From Christensenellaceae bacterium (GTDB taxonomy: Bacteria > Bacillota > Clostridia > Christensenellales > CAG-138): a stretch of DNA of 64,000 bases. This document shows, piece after piece, positions 29,188-38,500 of this stretch. The notes below the pieces were generated by a model. The model saw only the letters and a list, made by a program, of their open reading frames with translations, was not told where the DNA came from and searched no databases. The position numbers and the translations under genes were made by a program. Position 1 is the stretch's first letter. The number at the start of each line of letters is the position of its first letter. The stretch covers positions 22,247-86,246 of the forward strand of contig JAISKB010000024.1 of the NCBI GenBank assembly GCA_031261085.1, written 5' to 3'.

Positions 29188-29622
29188 AAGGAGCCGCGCA
29201 GCCATGCTGCATATGTCGGCGCACATAACAATGTGGTAGCTGCGGTGCTGTTGAAAACGCAAGGCATACGGGATAAGAGTGACCATGATGTTGCGGTTGT
29301 GCATACGCATCCGACTTTGGATTATGATGGCGGCGAAGTGTTCTCCGGCGGACAATATACCTTAAATGGGCAAACTTATTCCGATCACTTTTTTGGAGAT
29401 GCAACAGTACCAAGCATGCTAGGTATTGACAGCATATATGTGGCTACCCCAAAAGGTGATATTTTGAAATGGAGCGGAAGCCCCTCTGGCCCGGTGCGTG
29501 GAACAGAAGAAATAAAAATCTCTGAAACAGAAACAGTAAACGCATGGACAAGACTTGACGGGCAAAAAGCAGGAATAGTTACGGATAAAAATGGTAACAA
29601 AGTGCAAAATGTTGAGGATTAA
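29188..29622 (+). pseudogene. Start-less toxin C-terminal module 3 (DUF4329/JAB-like)
   Basis: VVAAVLLKTQGIRDKSDHDVAVVHTHPTLDYDGGEVFSGG...FFGDATVPSMLGIDSIYVATPKGDILKWSGSPSGPVRG. Confidence 0.65.
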
Positions 29623-29655
29623 CGTTGCACGCAATAACGAAAGGAGATAGGAAGA

Positions 29656-30384
29656 ATGGGCTTTTCTAGTTTTCGAAGCAGCGTTTTTCTATTGCTCACG
29701 GTTCTTTCACTCATCTTGAGCGGATGTTATGCACCGAAAAACAGAGTCAACATAAGTAAAGCTGCCGATGGCATACACGTATTTATTAATGACGAAGAGT
29801 ATGCGGAGCATACAGTAGAAAGCCTTCAGTCCCCAACTATATGGAATGTATTGAACCGAGTAAAGCGGGAAAAATTGGGTGTTTTCGAAGAAGATGGAGT
29901 AATATATGAGATATACCAATATGAAGATTCGCCGCACTTATTCGTTATGGATACCCCGAAGTTTTTAGGGAAAATAGGCATCGGCGTGCCAGGAATGCAT
30001 AATTTGGCGAAGAAAGACTTTATCTATCCTGAGCTAACTACTGAAGCGATAACAGGCGTCAACATTGTAGACTTTCAATCTGCAGAGTGTTTGCGTGCAG
30101 AGCACAACACTGATGTGGAGACTATAGCCAAGGTGCTTAAAATTATAAATGGAAGCCCTCAAACAACCGACATAACAGAACTTCAAATCGTTCGGGAAGA
30201 ATATGACTTAATATTGGCCAGCGATGCATTACCTAATTGTGTTGCTTGGCATGTTATACTTAAGAAGGATGACCAATATTTCATAAGGATTTCTAGGGAA
30301 AAAGAGTACTCCATTATTCCAAAGGAGCTTTTAGAGGAGGTTGTCGGCGGTCCATTACCTGCGGAAGTAGGGTATCAGCACTGA
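29656..30384 (+). CDS. Putative immunity lipoprotein, family C copy 4
   Basis: 242 aa; LILSGCYAP lipobox, ADGIHVFINDEEYAEH, ELLEEVVGGPLPAEVGYQH. Confidence 0.75.
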   Translation: MGFSSFRSSVFLLLTVLSLILSGCYAPKNRVNISKAADGIHVFINDEEYAEHTVESLQSPTIWNVLNRVKREKLGVFEEDGVIYEIYQYEDSPHLFVMDTPKFLGKIGIGVPGMHNLAKKDFIYPELTTEAITGVNIVDFQSAECLRAEHNTDVETIAKVLKIINGSPQTTDITELQIVREEYDLILASDALPNCVAWHVILKKDDQYFIRISREKEYSIIPKELLEEVVGGPLPAEVGYQH

Positions 30385-30390
30385 GCAAAC

Positions 30391-30561
30391 TACACAGCGC
30401 ATAGCATATATGTAGCTACACCTATAGGTGATATTAGAAAATATAGCGGAAATCCAATTGGGCCAGTGCGCGGATATGAAGAAGGAAGATGGACAGAACC
30501 GGAAGAACAAACAGTGGGTACAATAGTGGATGGTGAAGGTAATCCTGTAAAAATACAATAA
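30391..30561 (+). pseudogene. Toxin-tip remnant (module 4), 3' half only
   Basis: NYTAHSIYVATPIGDIRKYSGNPIGPVRGYEEGRWTEPEEQTVGTIVDGEGNPVKIQ*; the HTHP half is missing. Confidence 0.6.
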
Positions 30562-30616
30562 TTAATCGAACTGCTCGATCTTAGTATACCAACCGTTTTT
30601 TCTTGGAGGTTTTTAT

Positions 30617-31336
30617 ATGCGCACAGCACAATTACGCAAAGTTTTAAGGTTGATTGTTTTCTCCTGCGTTTGCACTCTGCTTTTTACGGGCTGTTTCAGA
30701 ACTAGTGATAATTTGCGCTTAGAATATGGCGAAGATGGTATGCATTTGTATGTTGATGGGATTGAGTATGTGGAACGATTTAGTAGCGAGACACTATGGG
30801 ATAATTGGAGTAACCATGATACGGCCATGGAATCGGAACCGGAATGCATTGGCCAAGTTGTTGCCACAATACGAAATAAGAAAATACAGTATGACGTGTA
30901 TCGGTACAAGGATTTCCAAGACTTTATATTCACCATGCCACGGCAAACGATGTTTGATTTTGAACTGCTTCCGCTTTTTCATTTTTTCCAAAAAGATATT
31001 GTTTTCCCGGAATTAAGTGCTAACACAGTAAATCATATAGGAATATTGCGTTCATCGGATCTTAAATTGCTAGGTATTACGGGCATTGAAAATAATGAGG
31101 TAATCTCCAAAGTATTAGCCATTATTAATGGAAAAGCAAGAGTAAAAGACAATGGGTGGGAAAATTTCTATATAATGCTCACCAGTGATGCCGTGCCCGG
31201 ATTTGCTTCTTGGCACTCCATATCCGAAAACAACGGGCAATATTACATCCAAGTCGCCCCCGGCAACAACTATGCCCCCATCCCCCGCGAACTCCTCGAG
31301 GAAATCATCGGCGGGCCGCTGCCGGTGAAACCGTAA
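30617..31336 (+). CDS. Putative immunity lipoprotein, family C copy 5
   Basis: 239 aa; LLFTGCFRTSD lipobox, GEDGMHLYVDGIEYVERFSSETLW, HSISENNGQYYIQVAPGNNYAPIPRELLEEIIGGPLP. Confidence 0.75.
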   Translation: MRTAQLRKVLRLIVFSCVCTLLFTGCFRTSDNLRLEYGEDGMHLYVDGIEYVERFSSETLWDNWSNHDTAMESEPECIGQVVATIRNKKIQYDVYRYKDFQDFIFTMPRQTMFDFELLPLFHFFQKDIVFPELSANTVNHIGILRSSDLKLLGITGIENNEVISKVLAIINGKARVKDNGWENFYIMLTSDAVPGFASWHSISENNGQYYIQVAPGNNYAPIPRELLEEIIGGPLPVKP

Positions 31337-31391
31337 AGCGGACAACCAACAATAAGGCTGGTATAAACGAATATGCTGAGTATTAATACAA

Positions 31392-31488
31392 AATGCAATG
31401 TCCCGCTTGCTAATCGCCGGATTGCAAAAACGGGGTTTTGCTAATTTTTTGCTAATTGGCACTTGTAACGCGCGCAGTCCCTTGCGTT
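31392..31488 (+). repeat. Inverted partial copy of 53766-53904 with 42-nt internal deletion
   Basis: ATGCAATGTCCCGCTTGCTAATCGCCGGATTGCAAAAACGGGG...GCTAATTGGCACTTGTAACGCGC.CAGTCCCTTGCGTTA read in both places. Confidence 0.9.
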
Positions 31489-31581
31489 ATACGGATTCAC
31501 CGATTTTATAGGACACATTTCGCTATGGCGCCGGAACATTTTAGAATACAATTGCTTCAGGTCACTTGAGGAGAGAATTTA

Positions 31582-31650
31582 GTGTACTGTAAAAAATGTA
31601 GGAGCATTTTTGCTGACGAAATAAATATTGATCCATACAGACTCCCTTGA
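31582..31650 (+). pseudogene. Truncated zinc-ribbon ORF
   Basis: GTG start after GAGGAGAG: V/M-YCKKCRSIFADEINIDPYRLP*; only the first CxxC knuckle remains. Confidence 0.4.
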
Positions 31651-31708
31651 CATCCCACCGAATTGTACATACAATAGTCAAAATAAACTGCGGAGGCTAT
31701 ATTATATA

Positions 31709-32173
31709 ATGAAACGATATATCGCAATGTCGATGGCCGCCCTGTTATGCATGCTTGCGGGTTGTGCTGGTTTGCGCACCCGTCATGTGATAACCGCCGA
31801 AAAGTTCCAAAAGGTTATGGAAAAAGCCGGGTATACAGTGTTGGATATGGGCAGCGAGGCATATAAAGCCGCAGGGGTGACGCAGGTTTTGCAGGCAGTA
31901 AAGGGTGCGGATGTAGGCGCCATCTTTTTTGTGGGTGAAACGACAGAAAAGGCGGAAAAAGTATTTGGCAGTTATAAGGAGCTCTCCGATATCAACCGGG
32001 AAGCGAACGATACGCTGGAGGAAACCGCCGGTAAAAACTTTGTGGCCTACGAGCTATCCTCCAGCGGTTCGTATTATTATTTTGCCCGGGTAGACAACAC
32101 CCTGCTCTATTTCTTTGGCCCTGCCGATGAAAAAAATGAAATCGATCGGCAGATTAAAGCCTTAGGTTATTAG
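31709..32173 (+). CDS. Hypothetical lipoprotein
   Basis: MKRYIAMSMAALLCMLAGCAGLRTRHVITAEKFQKVMEKAGYTV; lipobox LAGC. Confidence 0.75.
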   Translation: MKRYIAMSMAALLCMLAGCAGLRTRHVITAEKFQKVMEKAGYTVLDMGSEAYKAAGVTQVLQAVKGADVGAIFFVGETTEKAEKVFGSYKELSDINREANDTLEETAGKNFVAYELSSSGSYYYFARVDNTLLYFFGPADEKNEIDRQIKALGY

Positions 32174-32337
32174 AAACCATCGTTATTCAGGATTAAGAAG
32201 GTTTATTTTGGAACCCCCTATGATGTAAAGTCGGAGTGTTCCTCTATTTTCGTGCGTTCACAACATATATAATTACATTTACAACAGAATTCTATTTTAA
32301 AAAATAAAAAATATTATAATTAGTTAGTTTATATGTT

Positions 32338-32372
32338 ATATTTGTACGGATTTTTGATGTCCGTACAAATAT
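32338..32372. repeat. Perfect 13-bp inverted repeat upstream of the giant surface protein
   Basis: ATATTTGTACGGA-TTTTTGATG-TCCGTACAAATAT read directly, about 135 bp upstream of the start codon. Confidence 0.8.
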
Positions 32373-32506
32373 TCTGTGTATTCTCGCCTAAAATGGTTTA
32401 TTTATGTTACGTCGATATATAACGGCAGACAGCGAGACGAGTGCTCATATAGCCACAATACAAGGTCTTATTAATCGTTACAACATGGATGTGGGGGAAT
32501 AAAAGG

Positions 32507-35500
32507 ATGATAAAGAGCGGCACTTCGTTTAAGGGCAGGGCAGCTGCGGCGCTTCTTGCGCTGTTGATGGCATTGAGCACCATAACAACCACCGTCATGC
32601 CGCTGATATCCGTGGCATATGCGGAGGAGGAAGAAGACGGCGAAACCGAGGAACCATCCGGCGGTTTTATGGCGCTGGGTATTACCCCGCCGGCGAACTT
32701 TGTGTTTGTGCCGGAAACCGGTACGATTACAGGGTATATCGGCACGGATACCGATATCGAGATACCGGATATGATCGAGGGCACGGCGGTTACCGCCATA
32801 GGCCCCAGCGCTTTCTTCCAAAAAGGACTCACTTCGGTTATACTGCCGGAGGGGCTGGTGAGCATTGGCGCCAACGCCTTTGCGGATAACCAAATTACCT
32901 CCATCACACCGTTGCCTTCCACGCTCGCGAGCATCGGCGCCAGCGCCTTCCAAAGCAACCTGCTCACATCGCTTACGCTGGAGAGCGGCATATCCATAGG
33001 GAATTATGCCTTTCGCAACAACAGCCTAACAACGCTGGTGCTGCCTTCAAGCCTAACGTCTATACCCAGGGGCGCGTTTATGGAAAACGAGTTATCTTCG
33101 GTGGATCTATCCAACATAACGGAGCTGGGTGATTCCGCATTTGAGGCCAACAGCTTTGACACGGTGGCTTTGCCAAACACGCTTACCGCCTATGGCAACC
33201 GTGTGTTTGCCGGTAACGGCAAGTATGTTATAGTGACCGGCGGCAACGGCTTGCCCTACACATATTCCGTCGCCGGCAGATTTGGTGAGTTGGTGAACCC
33301 CCGCACCCTCACGATTAAGTTCCAAACGCTGGAAGGGCAAACCCTGATGTCCGACAAGGTGCTCACCAACAACGTGAATGTACAAGCCGCCGACATAAGC
33401 GGCCTCATTTACGAGGGCAGCACCTATTCCTATACGCCAGCGGCAATAACCGGCTATGCGTATGCCGGGGAATCCCCGGTGCTGATACCCATACAGGGCA
33501 ACACCACGCATATCGCGCAATATATGGATGACAACCACCCGCCGATTTTTCAGGGCCTAACCACCATCATTGTGGAGCCGGGCGGCACGGTGGACTTGCG
33601 CGCCGGGGTAACGGCGATGGACGTGCACGGCAACGACCTTACCGACCGCATCAATATCAATTCCTCCTTACTCGACCTAAACTACGCGGGCATTTATTCG
33701 ATAACATATAAGGTGACCGATGAAGACGGCCGCACCACCACCGCTTACCGCCGCGTGATAGTGGGCAGCGACCCGCTGCTGCTAAGCGTGGGCAACGGTT
33801 GGATTTATGGCGACTTTACCTATGATGGGGATATTCTTACCGGCCTTTCGGATGCTGGCAAAACCAAATATGCCACCAAAAAAGATGTAGTCCTGCCGGG
33901 TGAAAACCCGCTTACGGGCGACCCGTTGGTGACCATAGCGGATAACGCGTTTAACGAGGATGGTTACAGCGGCTGGCGGAGCGTTGACTTTAACAAGCTC
34001 ACCGCGCTGCGCACGATAGGCGCCGGCGCGTTTGCCCGCGCGCCCATCACCGCGCTGGATGTTACCCGCAACAAGGCGCTGGTCACGATTGGCGAGGCCG
34101 CGTTCCGCGATGCGCAATTGTTATGGCTCGATTTGGCCGGCTTGCCCAACCTCGAAAGCATAGGCGACGCGGCGTTCAACAGCTCGCCCTTAATCGAGCT
34201 GTTTGTGCATGACTGCCCAAACCTGCGCTTTATAGGCACCGAAAACGCCACCAGCGCCGCGCAGGGCGTGTTTGCCAACGCCGTGCTGACCGCGCTCGAT
34301 TTTACCGGCGATGCCAAGCTCGAAACCATAGGCGGCTGGGCGTTTAACAAATCGCCTATCACCCTGCTCGACTTCACACTCCTTGCGGGCTCGCTCAAAG
34401 TGCTGGGCAACGCGGCGTTCCATAGGGTGCCGCTTTCGCGCATGACGGGGCTTGCGAGCTGCGTAAACATAGAGGTGCTGGGCAACCTCACCAGCGGCGG
34501 CAACGCGGACGCCTCTATTTTTGCGACCAATTCAGCGAGCATGAACAACATCTTCTATTCCTATCAAATTATCGATGGCGCGGGCATGACCAAGCTGCGG
34601 CAGATAGGCAACTATGCGCTTGCAAACCTTCAGATGGTAGCGGGCTTCCAGGAGCTCATTATCAACAGGCCCAATTTGGTATATATTGGCGACTATGCCT
34701 TTTATATGACCTCTATTATACCTATTAGCGACCTTACGCCATACGATGGTTACTCTTCCTTCTCCTCCTCCTTTTCCTCCATGTATGCCTATCCGGATAT
34801 CAACCTATCCGCCAGCAAAAACCTTGCCTATGTGGGCGACTACGCGTTTTTCCTTGGCACGGTGCAGATGTTTCGCCCCAGGGATGGGGCTTTCCCTTCG
34901 CTGGCGAATTACGCCGGAGCCGTGGGCGCTGGCACTGGCAGCTACCCGGGAACACTGGTTTTAACGGGCCTTAATAAGCTGCGGTATATCGGCGACTATG
35001 CGTTTACTTCTATGGGTCGCTCTGTACTAAGCATATCCGGCTTAACGGGGTTGGAGCATTTGGGCGCGTACGCGTTTGAGCAGTTGTATGCCGTAGACAG
35101 CGTGGATTTTTCGGATATGAAAAAACTGCGGGAGATCCCCGCTGAGGTTTTGCGCGGCATGAACAGCGACGGCGCGCTGTATATTACCGATGATATTACG
35201 GCCTTGGATGGCAGCATAGTGCGCAAGCCCAGCACGGATGCGGCGCTAATTGACCCGCAGCGCAGGCTGTGGGTGTATACCGAAACAGTGGAAGGCACCC
35301 CGCTGGTGGATTTCTTATATACCTACGACGCGGCGGCCAGCGCCGCAACCTCTACGATGATATACATCAATAAGCTGGGCTATCGTGCCAACATCGTGGA
35401 TGAAAACGGGATCCCCATCACCAACCCCCGGCAGCAGGTAATACCGCTTTCGTACTTGGGCCGGCCCTACGAGGCGCCGGCGCCCAATGTGGCGGGCTAT

Positions 35501-38500
35501 GTGCTGGTGGGCGACGCCACCAAAACAATACCCTCGGTAGAGCGCGGCAACAAGCAAACCGTCACCTTCGTATATAAAAAGGCCTCTGGGGTGGTGGCGC
35601 CAAATATCACGCTGGAGCTGCAAAATGCGGCCACTACCCGCTACCTAATCAACACCGAGGCGCAAATGAACCTGCAGTTTAGCCTTTCCGGCTACGCTGC
35701 GCAGCTGCTGCCCGGCGCTGAAATCGTGATACATTACCGGGATGAATACCTGAGCCACGACACCATCATATGCAATCCCACCGGCGGCGGCGCCATCGAA
35801 TCGGTGAATATAGAAAAGAACATGATCCATCTTATGTTGGATCCAAACCGGCAGGGCGGCGGCACCGTGACCGTACCGTTTACCTTTAAAGACCCATACT
35901 ATACCACGCCCTATAACAACCGGACGTATTTTGACGCCTATTTGGTGGATGGGGATGGCACGATTTTGGCCTCCACCCCCCTAAACGCCTCCAAATGGGT
36001 GGAATGGTATTATAGTGCGGGTGAGTATGCGCTCTCGAGCAGCATTAGCTTCCTCACGGAGTATATGGCCAACGGTCAGAACATGACCGGCGGCGTGACG
36101 ACGGACGGCAACAATTATTACACCCTCGGCACCGAAAAGAGCGTGCCCATCTATTTGGGTATGCGATATGATCAGGCCGTCTCTACCGCTTATTTTTACC
36201 GAAACATAGGGGCTTATGATGTTACGATTCCGCTGCCCACCTATATCAATCGGTATGGCATCACCGTGACCGCGCAGTTTGTGTCGTCGACAGGCTACCC
36301 CTGGGTGCTTTCGCCCGATGGTAAAACGGTCACGCTCCATGTGGAGCAAAGCCCAGGCAGTGGCTATTCTCGGGTACTCACGGGTATCCCCGGCTTACCT
36401 CTTCGTTTCCCCGAGGCGAGGATCAACCAAAGAATTACCGTTAACTCCTCCATCGTGCTAACGCCCAGCAACGCCAACGCGACCGAGCTGGCCATGGTCG
36501 CCAACAGCAGGGATACGATCCTGCATTACAGCGACTCAATCTACTTTAACCTTATTGGCGCATCCCAAGCCGTAAAGGATGGTTCCTTCGAAAAATACCC
36601 GCAGGCCAGCGCATCGTATTTTTACGACGATGAGAATTTGGCGGCAAAGGAATTTCAATGGCGGTTTGAGGTGTTTGCCAACCCCAATGATATTGGCGTC
36701 CAGGGCATGAAGGATATTGTGATTACCGATCACGACATGGACGCGCGCCTGTACTACTATAGGGTGCAAAACTCCAATGCGTTCTCCATGCGCATCACCT
36801 CCTACAACTCGCAGGGGCAGGTGCTGGCGGAAGATATATTGGAGGCAAGCCAAAACGAGTACTTCTTCCCGGAAGATATACGAACCAACATTCATCATGT
36901 GCAGATGGAGTGGTTGGATGGCGCTATCGTGCCCTACAACACCAGTACCTATACTTATATTTACGCCAAGCTGCGCAACCCCAACGCTTTAGAGTATTAT
37001 TCGCTGATGGACAGCCAGACGCTGACGTTCTCCAACTCCGCCACGCTGGCCTGCGAGGGCACCAGCGTGCACATTGCCAACACGGTAACGAGCACGGGCG
37101 GGCATACCATGCGCCATCGCGTGGTCGAAGAATGGTTTAGGGTATCCAAAACCAGCAGCAAAGCCGGCGCCGTGTGGAACGGCGACGATGTAACGTTTAC
37201 GCTGAGCATTGCCGGCAACGCGCGCCGCATAAGGCAGTTGAACAACTTCGTTATGGTGGATCTACTGCCCGACGGTCTGCTGATAAAGGACGTGCAAATC
37301 AGCGGCCTGCTGTTAACCGCGGTAAACGGCCGGTATCAAATCATACAAAACTACAAGGGCACCGGCCATACCGCCATCGTGTTTATGGCCGACCGCCTTA
37401 CGCCATCAGGGGGGAGCAACCTGCAGGTTGGCTTTTCATCAGCCGTAGCCACCATAACCACCGTGGCGGATTATACCTTCACGGCGGATGTAATCAACCA
37501 GGTATACGCCAAGGTAGACAACCTCCCCCTTACCAACACGACGTCGGATGTATACAGCATCAACGGCGGCCGGGCGGTAAGCTATGCCAAAACGGAAAGC
37601 AGATATTTTACCGTTGAGGAATCGCTCATACAAAAATATGTTCGCACGACCGGCAGCGATTGGTCGCTTATAGGCGCAAAGGGCAAGGCCAACGCCCCGG
37701 TGGATTATAAAATATCGCTGATCAACCTAACCAACTTCCCCAAGGATAACGCGGTAGTTTATGATATCTTCCCCTTCATAGGCGATACTTCCATCGATAC
37801 CCGCACGTTTGGCGGCACGGATTACATCGCCCGCGGTTCGCAATTCCGCAACGCGCTGATTGCCGCGCCCACGGCGCCCGCCGGGTGGACGATTTACTAT
37901 GTGGAAGATCCCGCTGCGGTCAACACCAAGACTTACTATCAAGCGGCATCCTGGAGCCTAAGCTACAGCAGCTTGGCCAACGTGACGGGGGTCAAGTTTG
38001 TGGCAGCCGGGCCCATGGCGCCCAACAGCAGGGCGGATTTTTTCCTTAGCATGCGGGCTCCGGCAGATGCCCCCCGCCTGTTGGAAGGCAAGCGCGCCTA
38101 CAATACGGCTTCCCAAAGCGATAGCACGATCTCCTTGGTGCAGTTCAATGCGCTGGAGGGAAACATCGTTTTCAACGAGATTATTTCGCCTACCACCAAT
38201 ATCCGCGCCCGCAAGATAGACACGGATACCAAAGCGGGCTTGGGCGGTGCGGTGTTCGAGCTGTGGGATACCGATACCAACAAGCTCATCGCCACCAATC
38301 AGAGCAACGATTTGGGCTGGGTGGTATTTTCGGATGTGCCGATGATTCATCACTATAAAATCATCGAAAAAACGCCGCCGGCCAACTATGATTTATCGAG
38401 TGATGTGCTGCTGATCGATTCGGACGAAATGGTCGAGGGCGTCACCTACGAGGCCGGTAGTATCGAAAACAAGGCAACCCCTCCGCCCGTGCCAACCGCC

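Noticed and set aside
32338-32372. Phase-variable invertible promoter
   Set aside because: Only one inverted repeat with a 9-nt loop; no flanking pair and no recombinase nearby. Kept only as a possible operator.
20019-32480. Prophage or transposon
   Set aside because: No structural phage, integrase, transposase or terminal repeats recognised.
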